A DNA stretch of 8,103 nucleotides from Proteobacteria bacterium UBA4656 (GTDB lineage: Bacteria > Pseudomonadota > Gammaproteobacteria > Xanthomonadales > Ahniellaceae): positions 8,805 to 16,907 of the forward strand of contig DHLY01000079.1 in the NCBI GenBank assembly GCA_002405525.1. The letters run 5' to 3'. Position 1 is the first letter of the stretch. Each line of letters opens with the position of its first letter. The notes beneath the pieces are model-generated. The model did no database searches and was not told the origin of the DNA. It saw nothing but the letters and a program-made list of their open reading frames with translations. Made by a program: the position numbers and the translations under genes. Below, piece after piece: positions 1 to 6,186 of the stretch.

Positions 1-947
1 CGCACCGCGGTGACGTTCGCCGCGCCCAGCGCGTCGACCGCGATCGCCAGCACCAGCGCGGAGTCGATGCCGCCCGACAGCCCCAGCCAGACGCGGTCGA
101 AGCCGTTCTTGCGGCAATAGTCGCGCGTGCCCCGCACCACCGCGCGCCAGGCCAGTGCGTCGCGGCTCTCGTCGGGCTCCACCGGCCACTGGACAGTCGC
201 GAGGCGTCGCGTCGCGCGATCGAAGTCGGCCACGAGCCAGTGGTCGGCGAACGCGGCGGCGGCCGGATGCACCGTGCCATCGCCGTCGGCCAGCACCGAA
301 GCGCCGTCGAACACCAGCGCGTCCTGCCCGCCGACCAGGTTGAGGTAGGCGATCGCCGCGCCCGACTCCCGCGCGCGCTGCTCGAGCAGCTGGTCGCGCT
401 GGAGGTGCTTGTCGCGCTCGAAGGGCGAGGCATTGGGGACCAGCACCAGCTCGGCCCCGCCGCGGACGGTGGAGGCGAGCGGCTCCGCGAACCAGAGGTC
501 CTCGCAGATCACCAGACCGCAGCGCACCCCGGCGACCTCGAACACGCAGTCCTCGCGGTCGGGGTCGACCTCGAACCAGCGCCGCTCGTCGAACACCGCG
601 TAGTTGGGCAGCTCGCGCTTGCGATAGGTCTGCGTGACGCGGCCGTCGCGCAGCACGCTGGCCGCGTTGTAGACCACCGCGCCCGCGCTCTGCGGCCAGC
701 CGACCACGGCGACGATCCCGCGCGCGGCGTCCGCGACCGCGGCCAGCGCGGCCTCGCAGGCGGCGAGGAACGACGGCCGTAGCAGCAGGTCCTCCGGCGG
801 GTAGCCGCACAGCGCCAGTTCCGGAAACAGCACCACGTCGGCGCGCCACTCGTCGCGCGCCTGCGCGATCAGGGCCGCGATCCGCCGGGCGTTGCCGGCG
901 ACATCGCCGACGGGGAAGTCGAACTGGGCGAGGGCGAGACGAAACAT
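1..947 (-). CDS. nadE: Glutamine-dependent NAD+ synthetase, N-terminal part (cut by window edge)
   Basis: This cytoplasmic enzyme makes NAD+ from nicotinic acid adenine dinucleotide, ATP and glutamine, the last step of NAD synthesis. The frame reads without a stop from ATG at 947-945 to the left edge (315 codons). Residues 1 to about 260 are a nitrilase-type glutaminase domain. Its catalytic triad is visible as Glu43 in FPELALCGYPPEDLL, Lys110 in YRKRELPNY and Cys148 in ICEDLW. The synthetase domain then begins, with the ATP-pyrophosphatase P-loop SGGIDS at 291-296. Two-domain bacterial NadE proteins are usually about 540 residues, so roughly 40% lies off the window. The fused glutaminase domain implies use of glutamine rather than only free ammonia. 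The start fits the usual N-terminus (MFRLALAQFDFPVGDV), but no strong Shine-Dalgarno precedes it. It is divergent from the pilin accessory gene. Identity is firm from the motifs. Confidence 0.96.
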   Translation of the reverse strand, partial: MFRLALAQFDFPVGDVAGNARRIAALIAQARDEWRADVVLFPELALCGYPPEDLLLRPSFLAACEAALAAVADAARGIVAVVGWPQSAGAVVYNAASVLRDGRVTQTYRKRELPNYAVFDERRWFEVDPDREDCVFEVAGVRCGLVICEDLWFAEPLASTVRGGAELVLVPNASPFERDKHLQRDQLLEQRARESGAAIAYLNLVGGQDALVFDGASVLADGDGTVHPAAAAFADHWLVADFDRATRRLATVQWPVEPDESRDALAWRAVVRGTRDYCRKNGFDRVWLGLSGGIDSALVLAIAVDALGAANVTAV

Positions 948-1046
948 GAAGTGCAGCCTAATCCGACGGGCCCCGGCAGGCCAGCACGGCCAGGCCTTGA
1001 AACCGGTCGCGACATCCCCGCGTTCGCCGCGTCCCGAGAGGTGTCG
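948..1046. promoter_or_regulatory. Divergent spacer between nadE and the TfpX-like gene
   Basis: These 99 bases must hold the 5' signals of both divergent genes unless either is read from further away. A TTGAAA at 997-1002 on the plus strand resembles a -35 box, but no -10-like hexamer sits at the right distance. On the minus strand an isolated GATTAG lies close upstream of the nadE start without a convincing -35. GGCC-rich repeats at about 969-996 (GGCCAGCACGGCCAGGCC and neighbours) could form weak hairpins but are expected in DNA this GC-rich. I cannot name a promoter with confidence. Confidence 0.35.
1036..1041 (+). promoter_or_regulatory. Ribosome binding site that decides the TfpX-like start
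   Basis: GAGAGG lies five bases before the ATG at 1047. It supports that start over the GTG at 951, which would add 32 residues of low-complexity Pro/Gly/Arg sequence and overlap the nadE leader. It also argues against the internal ATG at 1065, which has no purine-rich sequence before it. Confidence 0.7.
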
Positions 1047-1802
1047 ATGTCCCCGAACCCGCCGATGACCCGCTGGCGCGCCGCTGGCGCCCACCTTGCG
1101 CTCAGTGCGGTGGTCGCCGTCGCGGTGGTCTCGCTGCTGCTCCTGGTCTGGTACCCGGGCCCGCTCTACGAGGCCGGGGGCGGCGAGCGCCTGACCTTCA
1201 TCCTCGTCGCGATCGACATCGTGGCCGGTCCGATCCTGACCCTGCTGGTGTTCCGCTCCGGAAAGCCGGGGATGAAGTTCGACCTTGCCATCATCGCCAT
1301 GCTGCAGGCCGCTTTTCTGGCCTATGGCCTGTGGGTGATCTCGGCGGCGCGGCCGGCCTACGTGGTGTTCGTAGCCGATCGATTCGTTGCCGTCGGCGCA
1401 AACCAGCTCGCCGACGAGCGGCTGGCGGAAGCCCCGCGCGCGGAGTACTCGCGCCGCCCCTGGACCGGTCCGGTCTGGGTTGGCGCCAGGAACCCGGAAG
1501 ATCCGGCGGATGTCGAGCGGGTCCTGCGCAGCTTTGTGGCCGGTAACGGTGACCTCGAGCGGTTCCCGAAGTTCTACGTGCCCTACGCCGACCAAGCGGC
1601 GCAAGCCGGCCGCAGGGCGAAACCGCTCTCCGCCCTGCGAGGGAGGGCGGACGAAGCCGCCGAGGTCCGGCGCGTGCGCACGGCGTTCCCGGGCGATGAC
1701 GTCGGCTGGCTGCCGCTGGTAGCCCGCAGTCGCGACATGACCGTCATCGTGCGCCGGGACAGCGGCGAGGTGCTGGAGATCGCGCGCGCGTATCCGTGGT
1801 GA
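1047..1802 (+). CDS. TfpX/TfpZ-family type IV pilin accessory protein
   Basis: The 251-residue inner-membrane protein resembles the TfpX/TfpZ family, whose studied members in Pseudomonas aeruginosa (encoded beside certain pilA alleles) help assemble their cognate type IV pilin. Three hydrophobic segments lie at about 14-36, 49-69 and 79-99. Family-like landmarks are MTRWRAAGAHLALS at the N-terminus, LLLVWYPGPLYEAGG after segment 1, IDIVAGPILTLLVF in segment 2, GMKFDLAIIAMLQ entering segment 3, then ARPAYVVFVADRF. A soluble C-terminal part of about 145 residues contains FYVPYADQAAQAGRRAKPLSAL and is probably periplasmic. No pilin gene is adjacent, unlike the classical arrangement. PilS is encoded about 4.4 kb away. 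It is convergent with the acyltransferase gene, with 16 bases between stop codons and no terminator visible. The start is chosen from the GAGAGG site. The family call is from recalled resemblance; the role in this organism is inferred. Confidence 0.82.
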   Translation: MSPNPPMTRWRAAGAHLALSAVVAVAVVSLLLLVWYPGPLYEAGGGERLTFILVAIDIVAGPILTLLVFRSGKPGMKFDLAIIAMLQAAFLAYGLWVISAARPAYVVFVADRFVAVGANQLADERLAEAPRAEYSRRPWTGPVWVGARNPEDPADVERVLRSFVAGNGDLERFPKFYVPYADQAAQAGRRAKPLSALRGRADEAAEVRRVRTAFPGDDVGWLPLVARSRDMTVIVRRDSGEVLEIARAYPW

Positions 1803-1818
1803 TGCGATCGACCTCAGA

Positions 1819-3549
1819 TCACTCGCGATTCGCAGCAGCGCCCTTTAGCAGCGGCTCCAGTTCGGCTCTGAGCCGCGGTGCAAGCGCCGAGGCGTACGCT
1901 GCATTGAGATGCTGGGTGTCGCGGAACACAAGCTGCCCATCGCGCCATGCCGCGCAGCGACTGTCCGGGCATGCGATCGCAGCGCCGTCGATGTAGGTCG
2001 CACCGGGCGTTGCGGCAACGGCATCGCGAAGCGCGCCCTCGACTTCTGCGAACGCGATCCCGGACAGCGGGACTGCGCAATCGTCCGTCTCGGGACCGAG
2101 CGGAAGCCCATCGCGCCCCCGCATGAGGCAGGACGGCGCGTCGAAGGGCAGACTCGGCGTGGGGCCCAGCACGGCAATCCGTCGTCCGGGCACAGCAATT
2201 CTTCGCAGGAAGTCCGCGGAGCCAGCGCGCCAAGTCGCCACGTCGAACGGATAGGTGCCTGAGGATCCGACCACGACGACCGGCGGCGACGCGGCGCGGA
2301 TGTACTCGACGGCGGCGTCCCGCCACCGCGCACACTCGGTGTACTCGCGCCGGATGCGGGCGTAGTGGAAAGGGCGATCGACCATTGCACAGGCCGACTT
2401 GGTGAGTACGACCATGTTCCAGCCGCCGGTCCGGAAAGTGTCAACCAGCGCCGGGTACCACTGCAGCCCGATGCTGTCGCCGATGACGACGGCCGTCGGC
2501 GCGCTTTCGCCGGCCAATTCGATGCGGCATGGGGTCAGCGCTGCGGAGTGGTACCACTGGTCGCAGCCTGCCGCATAGATTTCCGGGACGGCGATCTGGG
2601 CGACAATCGGATGCGCGGGCGCGATCTCCGGATCGGCGGGCTCGCGATGCGAGCGATGGATCAAACTGCAGAAGGCGACCAGCAACAACGATGCCATCAC
2701 GCCGATCAGGACCACCATTCGCGGAGGGCCGCGACGGCTCCGGCGCAGCGGGTCCTCCACGCAATGGAATGCGATCGCCGCAACGACCAGCGAGGCGGCG
2801 ACCGCGACCGCGCGGGCTCTGCCGTCAGCGGGCGCCAGTTCGGCCGCCAGAACCAGGGCGGGCCAATGCCACAGATACCAACTGTAGGAAATCCGCCCGA
2901 TGGCAGTCGGGATGCGAGACGCAAGAGTCCGCGAAACGATCCCGCCGCCGCCCGGTCCGGCAAGCAGCAACGCAGCGGCACCAAGGGTCGGCGCCAGCGC
3001 CGCCGACCCAGGATATGGCGTCGAATCACCGATCAGCAGGGCGCCACCGAGAATCGCCGTGATTCCGGCCGTTGCCAATGCCGAGGCCCAGGCGCCCGAC
3101 CTTGGAACGAAGGTGTCGCCGACGAGATACACGATTGCTCCCGTCGCAAACTGCCAAGCGCGGACGTGGGGAAGGAAGTATGCCGCCACCGGGTCGCTCG
3201 TCGTGGCGTACAGCCCATAGGCGAATCCGCCGACCAGCACGAGCGCCAGGGTCCATCGCAGCGCGCGATCCCCGCCGGCAACCTTCCACGCAAGCCACAG
3301 CACCAGCGGCCAAGCCAGATAGAACTGCTCCTCGACCGCCAGCGACCAGGTATGGAGGAAGAGCCCGGTCTCGCGCGCAGACGCGAAATAGTCCGTGTCG
3401 TTGGCCACCTGAAACAAATTGGTGGCCCACGCGGACGCCCACGCAGCCTCTCGTGCATGCCGGGCGACTTCCGCCGGCGACAGTAATGCCGTGGCGACCA
3501 CGAGGGTCGTGGCCACCATCAAAATGAAGGCCGGCAGCAGTCGCCTCAC
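1819..3549 (-). CDS. Membrane O-acyltransferase (acyltransferase-3) with C-terminal SGNH domain, main open part
   Basis: This is the intact bulk of an OafA/OafB-like enzyme, a membrane protein that transfers acyl (often acetyl) groups onto surface or periplasmic glycans. Numbering is from the GTG at 3549-3547. Acyltransferase-3 marks include MRRLLPAFIL at 1-10, HTWSLAVEEQFYLAWP at 66-81, SYSWYLWHWP at 221-230 and VEDPLRR at 264-270, spread over many hydrophobic segments. After a last membrane segment (about 278-296) comes a soluble SGNH/GDSL-like domain with GDSIGLQW at 357-364, GSSG at 428-431 and the catalytic DTQHLN at 544-549. The true N-terminus is missing from this frame: the first about 48 residues lie upstream in other frames (see the next entry). 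With two bases restored the product would be about 645 residues, normal for the family. GTG 3549 is only the first start codon available and has no Shine-Dalgarno, so as written the gene is probably non-functional unless the lesions are sequencing errors. Substrate unknown. Confidence 0.9.
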   Translation of the reverse strand: MRRLLPAFILMVATTLVVATALLSPAEVARHAREAAWASAWATNLFQVANDTDYFASARETGLFLHTWSLAVEEQFYLAWPLVLWLAWKVAGGDRALRWTLALVLVGGFAYGLYATTSDPVAAYFLPHVRAWQFATGAIVYLVGDTFVPRSGAWASALATAGITAILGGALLIGDSTPYPGSAALAPTLGAAALLLAGPGGGGIVSRTLASRIPTAIGRISYSWYLWHWPALVLAAELAPADGRARAVAVAASLVVAAIAFHCVEDPLRRSRRGPPRMVVLIGVMASLLLVAFCSLIHRSHREPADPEIAPAHPIVAQIAVPEIYAAGCDQWYHSAALTPCRIELAGESAPTAVVIGDSIGLQWYPALVDTFRTGGWNMVVLTKSACAMVDRPFHYARIRREYTECARWRDAAVEYIRAASPPVVVVGSSGTYPFDVATWRAGSADFLRRIAVPGRRIAVLGPTPSLPFDAPSCLMRGRDGLPLGPETDDCAVPLSGIAFAEVEGALRDAVAATPGATYIDGAAIACPDSRCAAWRDGQLVFRDTQHLNAAYASALAPRLRAELEPLLKGAAANRE

Positions 3550-3619
3550 GCGGCGCGCGTAGAACCGCCACGCATCGACCCGACCGCCGTCGTGCAGCGC
3601 CTCGAGCAGCAGCCGGTGA

Positions 3620-3754
3620 TCAGATATCCGGAGATAACGAAGAAGACGTCGACGCCGATGAAGCCCCCTGCAGTCCGGGAATGCCGGAGTGCGCGAGAAC
3701 CACCAGCACGATCGACAGTCCGCGGAGACCTTCGATGTCGGCGCGGAACTTCAC
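3620..3754 (-). pseudogene. Frameshifted N-terminus of the acyltransferase
   Basis: The expected acyltransferase start is here: GTG at 3754-3752, then VKFRADIEGLRGLSIVLVVL and AHSGIPGLQG, with His22 in the position of the conserved first-helix histidine. At the run of five C's at 3664-3668 (five G's on the coding strand) the frame is lost and a stop follows at 3622-3620. In the next frame the expected motif continues cleanly as FIGVDVFFVISGYLITG (about 3662-3612). At GGC/TGC near 3612 a second base appears missing, after which LLLEALHDGGRVDAWRFYARR joins the main open part. So two one-base losses about 50 bases apart break a gene that otherwise looks intact. The gene starts 62 bases after sucD on the same strand with no clear terminator between, so it could be co-transcribed with sucCD. 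No good Shine-Dalgarno is seen before the GTG. Confidence 0.85.
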
Positions 3755-3816
3755 GCGCGAACGGCCGTGCGTAGGACAGGAGCCACCGCTGCGGACACTG
3801 CGAGGGCAGCCCGCGG

Positions 3817-4689
3817 TCAGCGCAGCCGCGCGACGATCGCCCTGCCGAGGTCGGCCGGGGATTTCACCGTGGTGACGCCGGCCGCTTCCAGCGCGGCGAA
3901 CTTGCCGGCCGCCGTGCCCTTGCCGCCGGATGCGATGGCGCCGGCGTGGCCCATGCGCTTGCCCGGGGGCGCGCTGGACCCGGCGATGAACGACACGACC
4001 GGCTTGGTGACGTGGGCCTTGATGAATTCGGCGGCCTCTTCCTCGGCGCTGCCGCCGATCTCGCCGACCATGATGATGCCTTCCGTCTGCGGGTCGCCCT
4101 GGAAGAGCTTGAGGCAGTCGATGAAGTTCAGCCCGTTGATCGGGTCGCCGCCGATGCCGATGCAGGTCGACTGGCCCAGCCCCGCGTTGGTGGTCTGGAA
4201 CACGGCCTCGTAGGTCAGCGTGCCGGAGCGCGAGACGATGCCGACCTTGCCCGGCTGGTGGATGTGCCCGGGCATGATGCCGATCTTGCACTCACCCGGC
4301 GTGATCACGCCGGGACAGTTGGGGCCGACCAGGGTGACGCCGGGCTTGCCCTTGAGGACGTTCTTCACCCTCAACATGTCGAGGACGGGAATTCCTTCGG
4401 TGATCGCGACGATGACCTTGAGGCCGGCGTCGGCCGCCTCCAGGATGGCGTCGGCCGCGAACGGCGGCGGCACGTAGATCACCGAGGCATCGGCGCCGGT
4501 GGCCTTGACCGCATCGGCGACGGTGTCGAACACCGGGCGATCGAGATGCTTCGTGCCGCCCTTGCCGGGCGTGACGCCGCCGACGAGGCGAGTGCCGTAG
4601 GCGATCATCTGCTCGGCGTGGAAGGTGCCCTGCTGGCCGGTGTAGCCCTGCACGATCAGGCGGGTGTTCTTGTCGACGAGGACGCTCAT
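3817..4689 (-). CDS. sucD: Succinyl-CoA synthetase (ADP/GDP-forming), alpha subunit
   Basis: The alpha subunit of the cytoplasmic TCA-cycle enzyme that converts succinyl-CoA to succinate with formation of ATP or GTP; it binds CoA and carries the phosphohistidine. The 290-residue product has the usual family length. Landmarks are the CoA-binding Rossmann region with [10 protein letters not shown] at 15-24 and [12 protein letters not shown] at 37-48, [12 protein letters not shown] at 71-82, [20 protein letters not shown] at 121-140, and the active-site His248 in [10 protein letters not shown] (E. coli His246). The ATG at 4689-4687 follows AGGA with a seven-base gap (CAGGAATCCCC before ATG). It lies 107 bases downstream of sucC, in the expected beta-alpha order on the same strand. 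All key residues appear present. Confidence 0.98.
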   Translation of the reverse strand: MSVLVDKNTRLIVQGYTGQQGTFHAEQMIAYGTRLVGGVTPGKGGTKHLDRPVFDTVADAVKATGADASVIYVPPPFAADAILEAADAGLKVIVAITEGIPVLDMLRVKNVLKGKPGVTLVGPNCPGVITPGECKIGIMPGHIHQPGKVGIVSRSGTLTYEAVFQTTNAGLGQSTCIGIGGDPINGLNFIDCLKLFQGDPQTEGIIMVGEIGGSAEEEAAEFIKAHVTKPVVSFIAGSSAPPGKRMGHAGAIASGGKGTAAGKFAALEAAGVTTVKSPADLGRAIVARLR

Positions 4690-4796
4690 GGGGATTCCTG
4701 ATTCGCTTCGAGTGGCGACCGGAGCGGGGCGGAGAAATCGCGGCGCGCGCCGCTCCCGCCAGGCTCCGGCTTGGTTGTCGGTGCCGGGGTTGGGCC
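4690..4796 (-). other. sucC-sucD intergenic gap with a 14-base palindrome
   Basis: The two subunit genes are often overlapping or nearly so in proteobacteria; here they are 107 bases apart. The gap holds a perfect 14-base palindrome, GCGGCGCGCGCCGC at 4740-4753, flanked by short complementary GC-rich pieces (GGGGCGGAG before, CTCCCGCC after). This could fold in the sucCD mRNA. There is no U-run after it, so it is not an obvious intrinsic terminator. The only other signal seen is the sucD ribosome binding site. Confidence 0.4.
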
Positions 4797-5960
4797 TCAG
4801 CCGCGCGCCGCGGCCACGGCCTTGGCGGCGGCGTCGTTGAGGTCGGTGGCCGGCGTGATCTTGAGGCCCGAATGGGCCAGCAGCTCGCGCCCCTTCTCCA
4901 CGTTGGTGCCTTCGAGGCGCACCACCACGGGGATGTTCAGGCCCACTTCCTTGACCGCGGCGATCACGCCCTCGGCGATCATGTCGCAGCGCACGATGCC
5001 GCCGAAGATGTTGATCAGGATCGCCTTCACCTTGTCCGACGACAGGATCAGCTTGAACGCCTGCACCACGCGTTCCTTGTTAGCGCCGCCGCCGACGTCG
5101 AGGAAGTTGGCGGGCTCGCCGCCGGCGAGCTTGATCACGTCCATGGTCGCCATCGCCAGCCCCGCGCCGTTGACCATGCAGCCGATGTTGCCGTCCATCT
5201 GCACGTAGTTGACGCCGAAATTGGCGGCCTGCGCCTCGGTCGGGTCCTCCTGGCGGATGTCGCGCATCTGCTCCAGCTTGGGGTGGCGGAACAGCGCGTT
5301 CTCGTCGGCGTTGACCTTGCCGTCGAGCGCGATGAGGTCGCCGCTGGTGACGACCGCGAGCGGGTTCAGCTCTACGAGCGAGAGATCCAGCGCGTTGAAC
5401 ATGCGGTACAAGCCCTGCATGATTTTCGTCAGCTGCGTAGCCTGCTTGGCGTTCAAGCCCATCGCGAACGCTGCCTTGCGGCAGTGGTAGGGCTGCAGTC
5501 CCTCGACGTAGTCGACGTTGATCAGGTGGATCTTCTCCGGCGTCTCGCGCGCGACCTGCTCGATATCGACGCCGCCGGCGGCAGAAGCGATGAACTGCAC
5601 GCACTTGCTGGCGCGGTCGACGAGGATGGACAGATAGAGCTCCTGCGCAATGTCGTTGGCCTCGGAGATCAGCACTTTGTCCACCGGCAGCGCGCGGCCG
5701 CCGGACTGGTAGGTCTGCATCGCGGTGCCGAGCATCTTCGCGGCGACCTCGCGGGTCTCGTCCGGCGACTTCGTGAGCTTCACGCCGCCGGCCTTGCCGC
5801 GGCCGCCGGCGTGGATCTGGGCCTTCACCACCCACTGCTGGCCACCCAGCGCGATGGCGGCCGAACGCGCCTCGTCGGGCGAGGAAGCGACCTGCCCCTT
5901 GGGCACGGCGATGCCGAACTCGGCGAACAGATCCTTGGCCTGGTACTCGTGGAAGTTCAT
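4797..5960 (-). CDS. sucC: Succinyl-CoA synthetase (ADP/GDP-forming), beta subunit
   Basis: The nucleotide- and succinate-binding subunit, working as a complex with SucD. The start is ATG at 5960-5958, giving the canonical N-terminus [17 protein letters not shown] and 387 residues, the normal length. AGGA sits seven bases before it. A longer open frame reaching 6161 would add low-complexity Arg/Pro/Ala sequence and is not used. ATP-grasp features are [18 protein letters not shown] at 44-61, VELNPLAV at 196-203 and ALDGK with Asp213, matching metal-binding positions of the E. coli protein. The C-terminal CoA-ligase domain contains [17 protein letters not shown] at 258-274, FLDVGGGA at 286-293, [16 protein letters not shown] at 317-332 and [10 protein letters not shown] at 348-357. 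It is the first gene of sucCD and is divergent from the sensor kinase gene. No odd residues were noticed. Confidence 0.98.
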   Translation of the reverse strand: MNFHEYQAKDLFAEFGIAVPKGQVASSPDEARSAAIALGGQQWVVKAQIHAGGRGKAGGVKLTKSPDETREVAAKMLGTAMQTYQSGGRALPVDKVLISEANDIAQELYLSILVDRASKCVQFIASAAGGVDIEQVARETPEKIHLINVDYVEGLQPYHCRKAAFAMGLNAKQATQLTKIMQGLYRMFNALDLSLVELNPLAVVTSGDLIALDGKVNADENALFRHPKLEQMRDIRQEDPTEAQAANFGVNYVQMDGNIGCMVNGAGLAMATMDVIKLAGGEPANFLDVGGGANKERVVQAFKLILSSDKVKAILINIFGGIVRCDMIAEGVIAAVKEVGLNIPVVVRLEGTNVEKGRELLAHSGLKITPATDLNDAAAKAVAAARG

Positions 5961-6149
5961 GCGGGGTCCTGGGCTGGGGCGGCGCGAGCCGGCGGGCGCA
6001 CGGGCCGCAGAGGCCCGGAAAACGCGCAATATTGTGACGCAAGCGAGAGCAATCGGATAGGCGCGGCCGCGCCTGCGGGGCGAGCGCACCGGACGGTCGC
6101 CCGGACCACCCGCAGCGGCGCCCGGGCCGGCGGGACCCGCTGCGGACCG

Positions 6150-6155
6150 TATACT
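6150..6155 (+). promoter_or_regulatory. Candidate -10 box for pilS
   Basis: TATACT matches the sigma-70 -10 consensus TATAAT at five of six bases and is rare in this GC-rich stretch. It lies 31 bases before the GTG start, so transcription would begin near 6161-6163 and leave a leader of about 25 bases. No recognisable -35 box is present 16-18 bases upstream (the sequence there is CCGGCG-like), so an activator or a weak promoter would be implied. Confidence 0.45.
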
Positions 6156-6170
6156 CCCCATCGTTCATCC

Positions 6171-6175
6171 GAGGA
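6171..6175 (+). promoter_or_regulatory. Ribosome binding site supporting the pilS GTG start
   Basis: GAGGA is the only Shine-Dalgarno-like sequence near the sensor kinase start. Its spacing of 11 bases to the GTG at 6187 is rather long, but no better start codon is nearer. Confidence 0.5.
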
Positions 6176-6186
6176 ACCCGGCACCG

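Larger units (their letters stand above)
5961..6186. promoter_or_regulatory. Divergent promoter region between sucC and pilS
   Basis: These 226 bases hold the start signals for sucCD (minus) and the sensor kinase (plus). An AT-rich island stands out from the GC-rich surroundings: the 8-base palindrome CAATATTG at 6027-6034. On the minus strand it sits within TTGCGTCACAATATTGCG, where TTGCG occurs twice 13 bases apart. It is about 70 bases upstream of sucC and could be an operator or part of the sucC promoter, though I see no well-spaced -35/-10 pair. A hairpin CGGGCC-GCAGA-GGCCCG at 6001-6017 would lie in the sucC leader. A 14-base palindrome GGCGCGGCCGCGCC lies at 6060-6073. The pilS -10 candidate is listed separately. 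Confidence 0.5.

Noticed and set aside
951..1046. Upstream GTG start at 951 for the TfpX-like protein
   Set aside because: It would add 32 low-complexity residues before the family N-terminus and has no ribosome binding site, whereas ATG 1047 has GAGAGG five bases upstream.
1071..1086. Sigma-54-like GG-N10-GC pattern (TGGCGCGCCGCTGGC)
   Set aside because: It lies inside the TfpX-like coding sequence, lacks the TTGCA-type -12 element, and such GG/GC pairs are frequent by chance at this GC content.
2365..3486. 373-codon plus-strand open frame opposite the acyltransferase
   Set aside because: Low-complexity Arg/Gln/Gly-rich sequence opposite a gene with clear catalytic motifs; no start signal.
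5961..6161. N-terminal extension of sucC to 6161
   Set aside because: The added residues are Arg/Pro/Ala-rich and not part of Suc[13 protein letters not shown] at 5960 is the canonical start.
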